A stretch of 64,000 nucleotides of DNA, taken from the NCBI GenBank assembly GCA_017893485.1, contig CM030363.1:175245744-175309743 (forward strand), in the 5' to 3' direction. The stretch is from Hemerocallis citrina (taxonomy: Eukaryota > Streptophyta > Magnoliopsida > Asparagales > Asphodelaceae). Under the pieces are notes generated by a model, which did no database searches, had not been told where the DNA came from, and saw only the letters and a list, made by a program, of their open reading frames with translations. A program made the translations under genes and the position numbers. Position 1 is the stretch's first letter; each line of letters starts with the position of its first letter. Below, piece after piece: positions 9,980 to 20,394 of this stretch.

Positions 9980-10915
9980 CCCAATGCATAAGGGAGAACC
10001 ACGATCTCTTTGCCTGGACCGCGTCGGATATGTCGGGGATCTCAGAGGAGCTCTTGATGCACCACCTCAGCGTTGCCCCGGGAGTCAAGCCTGTCCAGCA
10101 GAAGCGACGTAAGTTTGCTCCCGAGCGCCAACAAGCAATCAAGGAAGAGGTCGAGAAGCTCCTGAATGCCCGATTTATCCAGGAGGTGAACTACCTGAAT
10201 GGCTATCCAATGTGGTGATGGTTAAAAAAGCCAACGAGAGCTGGAGGATATGCATCGATTTTACTCACCTCAACAAGGCGTGCCCAAAGGATCCATTCCC
10301 CCTTCTAAGCATCGATGCTCTGTTCGATGCGACCTCCGGCCACGAGCTCCTCAGCTTCATGGATGCCTTCTCGGGGTATAACCAGATTCGGATGTTCCCT
10401 CCCAACATTTTGAAGACCTCATCCGTGACTGACCAAGGCCTGTACTGCTACCGGGTCATGCCATTCGGGCTGAAGAATGTGAGAGCCACATACCAGTGCC
10501 TAGTCAATAAGGTTTTCTGAGACCAGATTGGCCACAACATGGAAGTCTATGTGGACGACATGTTGGTCAAGAGCATCTGAGGGCAGAAATATGTCCTCGA
10601 CCTCCAGGAAGCCTTCTGGGTGTTGAGAAGGAACAACATGAGGTTGAACCCGAGCAAGTGCGCCTTCGGCATCTCATCTGGAAAATTCCTTGGATTCATG
10701 GTGAGCCAGAGGGGCATAGAAGCCAACCATGAGAAGATCAAAGCCATACTAATTATGGCCCCTCCCTACAATGTCAAAGAAGTGCAGAGGCTCACGGGAC
10801 GCCTCGCCGCTATAGGGCAATTTCTCTCCAAGTCAGGCGAGCAATGCCTTCCGTTCTTCAAAGCTTTGAGGGGAGGGAAAGGCTTTGAGTGGTGGCAACA
10901 ACATCAATAGTCCTT
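9980..10915 (+). pseudogene. Tat-A reverse transcriptase, several frameshifts and stops
   Basis: RT begins at about NHDLFAWTASDMSGI and goes through LNARFIQEV, then shifts frame near 10215 to VKKANESWRICIDFTHLNKACPKD. The palm motifs follow: DAFSGYNQI, VMPFGLKNVRATYQ (usually GLKNAGATYQ) and the catalytic VYVDDMLVKS at about 10548. A TGA at 10518-10520 and another at 10578-10580 flank the YVDD. The thumb region (FGISSGKFLGFMVSQRGIEAN) is open to a TAG at 10906-10908. The enzyme copies element RNA into DNA; this copy is dead. Confidence 0.88.
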
Positions 10916-11767
10916 CGACCAACTGAAGGCTTACCTGGTAAACCCCCCCACTCTTGAGCAAGCCGGAGCCTGGCAAAACCCTCTACATCTACCTGGCAAC
11001 TTCGGAGCAGACCCTCAGTGCCGTCCTGGTAAGAGAGGAGGAAAGGACACAATGCCCCATCTACTATGTGAGCAAGGTCCTTAGGGACGCAGAGCTCCGC
11101 TACCCGAAGGTGGAAAAGATGGCATATGCATTGGTCATGGAGGTGAGGAAACTTTGCCCGTATTTTCAGTCCCATTCGGTGGTCATTCTTACCGACCAGC
11201 TGCTGAAGCAAGTTCTCCACAAGCCCGAGATGTCGGGGCGCTTGATGAAATGGTCCATAGAGCTGAGCCAGCACGATATCAGCTACCAACCAAGAACCGC
11301 TATCAAGGCACAAGCCCTAGCAAAATTTATTGTGGAGAGCACTATTCCCGACCCCTGCGAGGCGGCTGCCGAACCCCTACTCTGGACCGTGTATGCTGAC
11401 AGGTCCTTATGCACCGACGGAAGTGGGGCAGGCATCATCTTGACTGACCCAGATGGTTTCGTTCTGCAATACTCCCTCTGCATAAACTTCCGCACATCGA
11501 ACAACGAAGCCGAATACGAGGCCCTCATAGTGGGGCTCCATATGGCCCGTAAAGCAGGCGCCAAGCATATCCAGGTCTTCAGTGATTCACAGCTGTTCGT
11601 GAATCAAGTGTCTGAGGAGTACGAAGCAAGAGATGAGCACATGGCCAAGTACCTGGCAAAGTTAAAGGGACTACTGGCTTTATTTGAAGATGCTCGACTC
11701 TAGCAGGTTCCCCAAAAGGAAAATGCACAGGCGGATGCCCTCTCAAGGCTCGCCTCCTCCCCTCCAA
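10916..11767 (+). pseudogene. Tat-A dual RNase H region (degenerate RNase H plus archaeal-type RNase H)
   Basis: The first domain has LYIYLATSEQTLSAVLVREE and PIYYVSKVL, the worn-down RNase H that follows RT in this lineage. A second RNase H follows (about 11380-11640): VYADRSLCTDGSGAGIIL, NNEAEYEALIVGL and VFSDSQLFVNQV. The usual D-G-S at its start is D-R-S here; the Glu and the following Asp are kept. A doubled RNase H is characteristic of Tat elements and helps remove the RNA strand and shape the primer ends. The frame is open at 10954-11703 and ends in a TAG. Confidence 0.85.
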
Positions 11768-11867
11768 GGTTTGGAGTGAACCGTATTGATAGAGGTCCTC
11801 CTGATACCAAGTATTGAGGAAGACAGCTTAGAGTCGATAGAGACTACTTACCCTTGGGAAGAATTGG

Positions 11868-13096
11868 ATGAAGCCTCTACCCGAGTACCTTAGAGACGGA
11901 GTTCTTCCAGCAGACCCAAGAGAGGCAAGAAGGGTCAGGACTAGAGCCGAGCTGTACACACTCCTTGATGGAGTCATGTACAAACGCTCCTACACTCAGA
12001 CCGACGGCAGGCCCTACCTAAGGTGTCTTTCCACCGAAGAAGCACTTTATGCCCTGAAGGAGGCCCATGACGGTATGTGTGGCGCGCACTTGGGAGCGAG
12101 ATCCTCGCCCGTAAACTTTTAAATTACGGCTACTTCTGGCCCACATTACTTGCTGACTTCGAAGAATACATCCGCCAATGCAGCGCCTGCCAAAGATTTT
12201 CTCCGATCCGTCGTCTACCGCAAGCCCAGCTCTCCTCTTTGGCCTGTCCGATCCCTTTTGCAATGTGGGGGATGGACTTGCTTGGGTCGTTCCTTCCGGT
12301 GCCAGGCCAGCTGAAGTTCCTTGTCGTGGTGATAGATTACTTCTCCAAGTGGATCGAGGTCGAGCCCCTTGCAACGATTACTGAAAACAAGGTTCAGAAG
12401 TTCTTTTGGAAGAACATTGTTCGATGTACCCCATATCCTCGTAACCGACAATGGAACCCAGTTTGCAGGGGCAACCTTTCGCAACTTCTGCACTGATCTC
12501 GATATCCAGCAGCGGTTCTCCTCTATATCCCATCCCAAGTCTAACAGCCAAGCGGAGAACGCTAATCTACAAGTACTCTTCGGCCTAAAGAAGAGGCTCG
12601 ATAAATCCACCAAGGGATTATGGGTCAAATAGCTGCCCAACGTGCTATGGAGCTTCCATACCATGAAGAGAACTCCGACTGGTGAATCCCCCTTCAATCT
12701 TACTTATGGATCTGAAGCCATTATCCCCCTCGAGGCTGGCCTACCTACACCGCAGTTGTTCGCCTACAATGAAGAGCAAAATGCGAACTAGCTTCGCAAC
12801 AGTTTGGACCTCATCGATGAGATATGCGAAAGAGCATCCATCAGACAGGAGATATATCGACGCAGGATCACCCAGTCCTACAATAAGAAAGTCTGACCCG
12901 CTAATCTCAAAGAAGGGGACCTAGTACTCCGGAAGCTCTCGATCTCTCTTCCAAGCAAGAAAGGCAAGCTAGCACCCAATTGGGAAGGTCCATACAGGGT
13001 CTCCAGAGTTATTTGCCCAGGCGCGTACCAACACGAAGACCTGGGAGGCAGGAAAATACCGAGAACTTGGAATGCTGACCACATAATGAAGTACTG
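11868..13096 (+). pseudogene. Tat-A integrase, frameshifted
   Basis: The zinc-binding part shows EAHDGMCGAHLGA, then a shift, then CSACQRF (H-H-C-C). In the core, the first acidic residue is in WGMDLLGSF, the second in VTDNGTQFAG (in another frame), and the Glu in SNSQAENANL. Three frames are needed to read it, and TAG, TAG and TGA codons follow in the C-terminal part, which ends GPYRVSRVICPGAY then NADHIMKY and a TGA at 13094-13096. Integrase inserts the cDNA ends; the 5-bp duplication fits. Confidence 0.85.
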
Positions 13097-13295
13097 AGAG
13101 GGTGTTGTAACACCACTCCTGAGTTGAGTAGTTTTTATTCCATGTTTTTATCTACCTTGTTATTTTTATTGTCAAAATGTAAAAGTGGCTTGCAACTCAG
13201 AATCAGCCACTCAAGTCATCTTTAATAAAGGCAAGTTACATCCTGGGAATTAGTTGGTTTTCTCGAGATGCGGAAAACTCTCTAAGAACAATGGC
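13097..13295. other. Spacer after Tat-A integrase
   Basis: A short AT-rich stretch between the integrase stop and the first tandem repeat. I see no gene in it. Confidence 0.5.
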
Positions 13296-13850
13296 TTGGA
13301 GTCCAACACTTGGTTCGATTTTGCTTCAACTACTTGCTTCTAAGCGAGTACGAAGCGGTTCACCATTCGGAATTGCTCCCACAGCTGTTGACATTATCTA
13401 AACGACATGCTCAGAGTCCAACACTTGGTTCGATTCCGCTTCAACTACTTGCTTCTAAGTGAGTACAAAGCGGTTCACCATTGAAATTGCTCCCACAGCT
13501 GTTGACATTATCTAAACGACACGCTCGGAGTCCAACACTTGGTTCGATTCCGCTTCAACTACTTACTTCTAAGCGAGTACGAAGTGGTTCACCATTCGGA
13601 ATTGCTCCCATAGCAGTTGACATTATCTAAACGACATGCCCGGAGTCCAACACTTGGTTCGAATTTGCTTCAACTACTTACTTCTTAGAAAGTACGAAGC
13701 GGTTCACCATTCAAAATTGCTCCCAACACTGTTGACATTATCTAAATGACACGCTTGGAGTCCAACAATTGGTTCGACTCCGCTTCAACTACTTGCTTCT
13801 AAGCGAGTACGAAGTGATTCGCCATTTAGAATTGCTCCTACAACTACTAG
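13296..13850. repeat. 115-bp tandem repeat in Tat-A, about 5 copies
   Basis: GTCCAACACTTGGTTCGA starts at 13301, 13416, 13530 and 13645, with a variant at 13760. Each unit also holds CTTCAACTACTTGCTTCTAA and TTGACATTATCTAAACGAC. It lies between the integrase gene and the 3' ends of the antisense genes, so it would sit in the downstream region of both transcripts. Confidence 0.92.
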
Positions 13851-14008
13851 ACATTCACAAACGCAGACAAAACACTCACAAGCTCAAGAAATAAGCATTA
13901 TTTCATTAAAGTTTGAGGTACAAGTCTAACTACTTACCAATAACTCATCTTTACAGCGAGATACAAGACTCAAGCAAAACAAAGATTACAAAATTACAGA
14001 GATCAGCT

Positions 14009-14781
14009 TTAACCCCTCCCAGGGAGTGGAATGCTTCTTTTAAGTGACAAGTGAGGCCGGCGAGCGCCGTGTTGTTGTGGCCTTACTTCCGCAGAGGCCT
14101 CCAAGTCGACGAGTCGAGTCGCGTCTCCGATGCCCAAGAGCCTAAGTGTCGCCCCCACAGTCGCTCTGCTCGACGAACCAACCACTCCGCTCTGTGCATC
14201 CTCAGGGCACCTCGAGACTGGGGGCAAACATAGCGCCAACTCGTGGAATGACCTTCCTTGTGCATACTCTCCTCGGGGGCAGAAAGTGCTCCGGACATTG
14301 CTCCCCTCCAAAAGACATCGTAACCGATGGTTCTCCGCCTCTAACTCAATGACTCGTTCCTTCAGTGAGTCGTCCGTTACCCTGATCTTCAGGCGAGGCA
14401 TTCGACTAGAGCTACCCCCATGAGAAGCCTTGGAGATTGCCCTCTGTAGGGTGCCACTTCCAAGCTCTTCTCAAGCACTACATTCTTTAACCCCTCTCGT
14501 TCAGCCCGGACGTCGAACAGGGACTGACGAAGGAACTTAAGTCTCATGCCTTGGTTGAAGGCCATCGAGGGACAAGTCTCCTCCTCTTCAGGTGGCACTT
14601 CGCGAGCCTTGTCCTCTAGATGCTTCAGATCGGAGTCCTGACGGGCCAATGTCAGCCTAAGATGGTTTAGCTCCGACTCGACTTTGAAAAGCCTTTCTCG
14701 ATTCTGAGTTCGGCCCAACCTCGCAACCCCCAGACCCGACCAGAGGCATGATACTTCGGCCACTTGAGGCACTTCGACCAT
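14009..14781 (-). pseudogene. Tat-A second antisense coding segment, coiled-coil protein piece
   Basis: Two overlapping minus-strand frames (14781-14389 and 14401-14009) encode charged helical sequence: FKVESELNHLRLTLARQD, SLFDVRAEREGLKNVV, and then LKERVIELEAENHRLRCLL. This heptad-rich pattern fits a coiled coil. It lies downstream of the larger antisense gene and may be its last exon, or a separate gene. I do not recognise a named function. Confidence 0.5.
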
Positions 14782-15171
14782 CTAACATGCCTCGGCGATC
14801 TGAAAAGGCAGGGACATAACGATACTAAGTTTAAACAACTCCTATAGGAACAGCTCTGATGCGAAACATAATGCAAGTTCAACACTTAATCAAAATTTTC
14901 ATTAAAGTCCATAAGTACAAAATCGGTGGCCAGTCTGCTATTAGGCATTACTACAAAAAGACCCTAGGCAAAAATGTACAGCTAAAACATGAAGAAGAGA
15001 CTAAGAAGGAAGTTAAGTGTCCACCTCAATGGATGGATCATCCAGGAGTGCTAATTCATGTTTGCTCCCCTCAGCTGTCTCCGACGCTTGTGCCATAGCC
15101 ATTGGGGGTCCGTCACCACGGCCTACTCGCCGCCAACCTCATCTCCTCCCTCGATCTCCATCTCCTCCCCC

Positions 15172-17153
15172 TCATCGTCGGGAAACAAGTAGTACCCCGA
15201 ACGATCGAAACCTAGGGAGACGTTTGTCGATGTCATTCAGGGCCTTAACGTAGGCCTTCCGTATGTTCTTCTCCAAGTAGTCGATAGCCTTCTTCTCCGC
15301 CACGGCCTCGGCCTCCCGTACGACCACGTCCCTCTCGAAGGCGGCCTTCTCCAGCTCGGCGGCTCTCTCCCGAGCCAACTCCTCCTTTTCCCAGGCGGCA
15401 GACTCCTTTGTCTTCGCCAATGCCTCCTCCAGGAGTTTGATCTAGGCGTCTTGCATTTCCGCTAAAAGCACGTCCGCCTCTAGCTCCCTCTTAGCCTTCA
15501 ACTGCTCGAACCTCTCCTGATTCTACAGAGCCTTCAGCTCTTTCTCTTGCTCTGCCACTCGCCTCATCAAGTGGCTGAAGTGGCAAATCGCCTGCAAGAG
15601 AACAAGTAGTGTAAGGAAGGGGAACAAGAGTCAAGCGAATAACTTCACATCTAGAGCTTACCGTCATTTGTGCCTTCGCGATCTCTAAGGCAGAATCACC
15701 CACAGTCCTGTGCTCCATTGACGCCTTGTCCTTGGGCTGTGGCCAAGTTGCGAACAGCGTCCATACAGCTCGTCGAGTCTCCGAGGAAACCGTTGTGCCT
15801 TAGTATTTGCCAATCCGGTACAAAGATCCTCTTTAGCTCGTCTATCAGCATGGCCTCGGCCACCTCCGTGCGAGGTGGAGCCTGAAGGGCAAGCGTGGCC
15901 AAAATATCAAGTTCTCGTACCGGCCGACCAACTGGAGCGGGCACAGCCTCCAAGTCGACAACGAGAGTGATGACGCTCTCGTTTCTGATTACCTTTGATG
16001 GTGTTGATCGGACGACGGCACGTTTCCTCTTCTTCTCCTCGACCCGCTTGCCGCTCAGAGCCGAACGCCTGTTCATGATATCTTCAAAGTCCATACCTGC
16101 GGACCCTGTAGTGAAAGATAACAACAGGTTAAGAATTTTTATACTATTGAAATGTTCAGAAGAGCGATCGACATAAAGAACTCGTACTAGGGTTCATCAG
16201 ACTAAGGCCTCCCCCAAAGAGACTCTCCTCGGAGATTTCTTTCCAGTGCATCGTGGGTCGATCCAAGAGGATGCCGACCATTTCGTCCTCTTCAGGGCTC
16301 AAGGTTGGCTCCATCTTTTCCCTATTCGGCACATCTTCTCTCCACATCATGGGGATGTCCCACGGCTTCTTACCCCAAACGAGAAAGTACTTATCTCTCC
16401 AACACTTTATTAAGTTGGGATTTTCGACCAACTTGACACCCTTCCGTGAGTCAGGTAGAAACGATATTCCGTTCACGTCTTTTGGTGGATCTTATATAGT
16501 CGACAAAGGATGCTGAGTCTAGGCTCGATCCCTGCTGCCTGGCAGTGAAGGACGAACCCCGTGACGTGCCTCCAGATGTTTAGCATGAGCTGTATTAGAC
16601 ATACCCCATACCATTGTAGCACCGTCCTTATGAAGGGATGGAGAGGGAGGCAGAGCCCCGCGTGGAATGCGTTGAATGGAAACACGCACGTGTCGGAGGG
16701 AAACGAAGAGCAGGACCTGACCCCTGGACCAGGACGATGAGAACAAACTCCAAAGGGATCATGTAACACATCCGAATGATTCGCAGGTCCGACTCTTTGA
16801 GAACACTAACAATTTTGTTTCGCCTCCGTGCGTTCCCTCAGCGCGTTCTCCTCGTAAAACTATGCCATATCGTGCTCGGCACGCCTTAGCTCCTCAGCGC
16901 CATATTGCCGAACTCCCCCAAGGCGAGACACGGCAATCGAATGCCTTCCGAACTCGCCCACCACCGACGAAGAAAGAGCCACCGCTCTGCCATCCTCTTC
17001 GACCACAAGATCCTCTTCCGCGACCGCTTGGACTTCTGGTGAGGATAGAACCACGATGCCTTTCCCCTTGTCGACCTTAGAAGTAGGGGACAGAGGAGCT
17101 ACTTCGGGCTGACCCGAGGAGGCGGCCTCTTCATCGGAAGACACCTTATACAT
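15172..17153 (-). pseudogene. Tat-A antisense gene: putative plant gypsy-type transposon domain protein, with introns
   Basis: On the minus strand from the ATG at 17153 (MYKVSSDEEAASSG), an acidic N-terminus is followed, after frameshifts, by the domain seen in many plant proteins labelled putative gypsy-type transposon (PF04195-like): FNAFHAGLCLPLHPFIRTVL, FVLHCQAAGIEP, WRDKYFLVWGKKPWDIP and LLDRPTMHWKEI. Two clean introns can be read: 16187-16106, GTACGAG to TTTCACTACAG, joining LSLMNP to GSAGMDFEDIMNRR; and 15661-15592, GTAAGC to CTCTTGCAG. The last exon is a long Glu/Ala/Lys coiled coil (ELARERAAELEKAAFERD). Tat elements are known to carry extra genes here, sometimes antisense; the function is unknown. 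Stops and indels break this copy. Tat-B has a better-preserved homologue at 59680-60557. Confidence 0.8.
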
Positions 17154-17317
17154 CCCTTAAAATTAAAATAAATTACCTTGTTGAGGTGACAACCACGGTT
17201 GGAAAGTACACCGGAAAATGGAAAAGATCACCGGAGACTCCGCTCAAAGCTCTGAGGAGAAAAAGTTTCAGACGAGCAGAAAGTGAAAAGTGAAGTAAAA
17301 AGGAAAGGAGGTGGAGA

Positions 17318-17326
17318 TTTATAGCG
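17318..17326 (-). promoter_or_regulatory. TATA box of the Tat-A antisense gene
   Basis: The minus strand reads GCTATAAATC 165 bp before the antisense ATG. The Tat-B antisense gene has CTATAAGG 160-167 bp before its ATG. The matching distance in two diverged elements supports a real, dedicated promoter. Confidence 0.65.
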
Positions 17327-17439
17327 AGACTTAGTGGGCTTGGGCCGAAAAGCTTGATAGTCTCTGAGGAAGCCCACAAGGCGCGAAATTCTAAGCAGTC
17401 AAAATGCAAAACGAAAAAAGAGAAGCAACTCGAAGCAGC

Positions 17440-18370
17440 CAAAATAGCGTTGACCAGTCAATGCTCCTCCAGGCTTGACACTTCGCTCGCCAATCTCGCC
17501 ACAGATGCCGAACATACATGTTACTGAGCTGAAAATGGCAAAAATAGCGTTGACCAGTCAACGCTCCTCCAGGCTCGACACTTCACTCACCAAGCTCGCC
17601 GCAGATGTCGAACAGACATGTTTCCGAGCTGAAAATGGCAAAACAGCATTGACCAGTCAATGCTCCTCCACGGTCGACACTTCGCTCGCCAAGCTCGCTG
17701 CAGATGTCGAACAGGCGTGTTTCTGAGCTGAAAATGGCAAAAATAGCGTTGTCCAGTCAACGCTTCTCCAAGCTCGACACTTCGCTCGCCAAGCTCACTG
17801 CAGATGTCGAACAGATGTGTTTTCGAGCTGAAAATGGCAAAAATTAGTGTTGACCAGTCAACGCTCTTCTAAGCTCGTCATTTCGTTCGCCAAGCCCGCC
17901 GCAGAAGTCGAAAAGACGTGATTCCGAGTTGAAAATTGGCAAAATTGCATTGACTATTTAACGCTCTTCCAAGCTCGACATTTCGCTCGCCAAGCTCGCC
18001 GTAAATGTCGAACAGACGTGATTCTGAGCTAAAAATGGGCAAAATTGCGCTGACTATTCAATGCTCTTCCAAGCTCGACATTTTGCTCGCCAAGCTCACC
18101 GCAAATGTCAAACAGACATGTTTCTGAGGTAAAAATAGCCAAAATGGCATTGACCAGTCAACGCTCGCCTACTGTTCGCCTAGCTCGACACACCATTCGC
18201 CAAGCTCGCCGCAGATGTCGAACAGACGTGTTTCTGAGCTGAAAATAGCCAAAATGGCATTGACCAGTCAGCACTCGCCTGTCGTTGGCCGAGTTCGACA
18301 CACCGTTCGCCACGTTCGACGTACCGTTCGATGCGTTCGACGCATCGCTCGCCTAATTCGCCGAGCATAC
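17440..18370. repeat. 100-bp tandem repeat in the Tat-A 3' region, about 9 copies
   Basis: TGACCAGTCA, with variants, recurs at 17451, 17551, 17650, 17750, 17851, 17951, 18051, 18151 and 18261. Units also contain GACACTTCGCTCGCCAAGCT and GAGCTGAAAATGGCAAAA. It sits between the antisense promoter and the 3' LTR, the place where Tat elements are known to carry fast-changing tandem repeats. Tat-B has an unrelated 66-bp repeat in the same place. Confidence 0.92.
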
Positions 18371-18990
18371 ATGTTTCCGAACTGAAAACAGGGGAAACAC
18401 TACTCTTCTCCTGGCCATTCGATCACCCAGAAATGCTCGCCAAATACTGATGAATGCACCAGATTCAGCCACGTCACCTATGTGCAGATTCACCATCTGA
18501 TCGTCTAGAAATTCGCGCCGGTGAACGATGGACGTCCCCGATTCATCCACGTCATTAATACTACAATTAATTCTATTTTTTATTTATTAATTCGAATTAT
18601 ATATTTAAATATTACAAAAAATTGATTAAAAATTTAGGAAAATTAATTAAAAATTCTAAAAGAAAATTATAAATTCGGGAAAATATTTTTGAGTCTCTGG
18701 ATAAATAATTATTGGTTAGAACAATTAATTAGTGCTCTCGGAATATAAATCATCGCTTTGCAAAATTGACTAAATGATTCGAAAAATAATGCAAAAATCG
18801 AGAAAAATTGCCAGAAATCCAGAAGAGCCTAAGAACAATCTTGGGCGTATTACCCGCTCAAAAAAACACCGTTACCTATCGAACAAGATTCAAACCCCTT
18901 TAAGAACTCCGATAAAGTCCTGTATGCCATTGAAACAGAAAAGCTACTCTCCAAAGGCTGTAGCAAACAGTCTTTAGGAGTGGGGGCTCG
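18371..18990 (+). other. Tat-A 3' untranslated region ending in the polypurine tract
   Basis: AT-rich sequence without a gene. It ends in the purine run AGGAGTGGGGG (about 18977-18987), the plus-strand primer, directly before the LTR. The same words precede the Tat-B LTR on the other strand. Confidence 0.75.
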
Positions 18991-19569
18991 TGATATGGCT
19001 AAAAATAGTATTAAATCGGAACCTGTTCAAATTGGGCACGAATCTTAAAGTTCACAGGGGCGAAACAATAATCTCACATACAAACGGGTCCGAAATGGGA
19101 ACTGGGCCTCTTCTCTAGGGCCCAACAACCCACGAACGGATCTGCTCAACTGGGTATGGGTCCCAACCCATTAAGAGACAGTTCAGGAGGATATGGAGAA
19201 ATCTTGATCCGTCCTTATCCTTAGGAGGTCGTTCTAACCACTTCGATCCAGCCACACCGGGGAGTAGAGATTCGTTCTTATCTCGAAGAAGATCCCCACG
19301 GCGACTATAAAAACCCCCTACCTCCTACCGTTACAAGGTGATCACTCTTTGCCTACCTAAAGCTCTTTCATATTCTTTTCTGAGTACTGACAAGAGCATC
19401 GGAGGGTTCGTCGTCGGGATCAACCTCGTTGTTTCAAACTTCGCGCAAGTCAATAGGAGCAGCTAGAAGTCAGCCCAACAACAGTGGAAGTGGTCAGGTT
19501 TGACCCATTCGATTCCTCTCGAACTCACAAATTCATCCGATTGCCCCCACACCGAAATCAGTGGCAACA
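18991..19569 (+). repeat. 3' LTR of Tat-A
   Basis: A 579-bp LTR beginning TGATATGGC and ending GTGGCAACA. A TATA box, CTATAAAAAC, lies at 19305-19314, so RNA would start near 19335. The Tat-B LTR has the same length (581 bp) once its own insertion is removed. It is followed by the right copy of the target duplication, GCTAG. Confidence 0.9.
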
Positions 19570-19574
19570 GCTAG

Positions 19575-20394
19575 AAATCAAAATTTCATGGGTGGGTGAT
19601 TCTAAAATCCTTTCTAATATTAGGAGTAAAATTTGCATGCTAGTTAATGTAGAATTCAATTTGTTAAATTTTGATTGGTATGTTAGTTGTAGATTGCTTA
19701 TTTCGTGTCATGATGTGTTGAATTGATGGTGTGATTCGTATAACTAATTAGAATTATTGTTAAATTAAGAAGTGAAAAATGAAGTATTATTTAGAAAATT
19801 ATTGGAATGAGATTTGATGCATGTTAGAATAATAGTAGTCCAAATAATGCAATATGTATGAAAAATAATTTTTTTATGCCAATGTGATAAAGAAATGCAG
19901 ATTTAATCTCACTAGTATATATTTTATGAGTATAGAAATTTTATAGAGGAATTTTGATGAAGGACAACCTTTTATTTGGAAAATTGATTATATGTGTTCT
20001 TTGATGAAATTTTAAAGAGAGATCCCATTATTGCGAAAAATGAGAAACTTATGAATTTTAAAAACATGTACGGTACTGTTTTTTTTTTAAAGAAACACAT
20101 TCTGGAAAATTATTTATATTTTTGTAGAAGTGCAAATCGATTGAAAGATCGAGTTTACTAAAGGAAAATAAACAACAGTGCGATATATACAAAAAGTATG
20201 TAACTATTTTCACATCAGTTAATCACCTTGGCTTTAATGGTCTTCGGGTGCATTTTTAAAACTCTACTGTAGCAAGAGCGGAGCTCTTAGTCCTGGGTTC
20301 GAGTATCTCCAGAGACTTTGTTTTCTAAAATTCGATTTTTAACTCAATACCGAGAGCCCAAATTTAAGTATAATATAAGTCTTATATTAGATAG
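19575..20394 (+). mobile_element. HL1: old chromovirus-type LTR, part 2
   Basis: This continues part 1 across the Tat-A insertion. It starts with GGTGGGTGATTCT and GCATGC words shared with the leaders of the other 3-kb LTRs (29190-29235, 44286-44335, 49437-49485). It is AT-rich with no coding potential and ends in a tRNA-like module. Its last five bases, GATAG (20390-20394), are the left copy of the Tekay element's target duplication. Confidence 0.6.
20228..20312 (+). ncRNA. tRNA-like module 1 in LTR HL1
   Basis: TGGCTTTAATGG resembles a Pol III A box, and GGGTTCGAGTATC resembles a B box about 60 bp later. ACTGTAGC lies between them, as it does in the corresponding module of the LTR at 57870-57950. 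It does not fold as a complete tRNA, so it is a relic or SINE-like part of the LTR and not a tRNA gene. Confidence 0.4.

Larger units (their letters stand above)
6952..19569 (+). mobile_element. Tat-A: Ty3/gypsy Tat-lineage LTR retrotransposon, decayed
   Basis: A 12.6-kb element bounded by a perfect GCTAG duplication (6947-6951 and 19570-19574). The order is a palindromic 5' LTR, primer-binding site, gag, protease, RT, two successive RNase H domains, integrase, 115-bp tandem repeat, antisense genes, 100-bp tandem repeat, polypurine tract and 3' LTR. The second, archaeal-type RNase H and the antisense gene between integrase and 3' LTR are known marks of the Tat lineage. All sense genes carry stops or frameshifts, so it could move only with proteins from another copy. 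Because the intact U3 promoter is missing at the 5' end, genomic transcription is also unlikely. Confidence 0.9.

Noticed and set aside
13296..13850. Possible CRISPR array
   Set aside because: Contiguous 115-bp units without distinct spacers, in a plant retrotransposon. The same holds for the arrays at 2785-3350, 17440-18370 and 47646-48230.
14106..17680. GTCGAC words in Tat-A as part of the AGTCGACT system
   Set aside because: They are isolated, lack the full 8-base palindrome and the 20-bp partner, and fit the GC-rich coding context.
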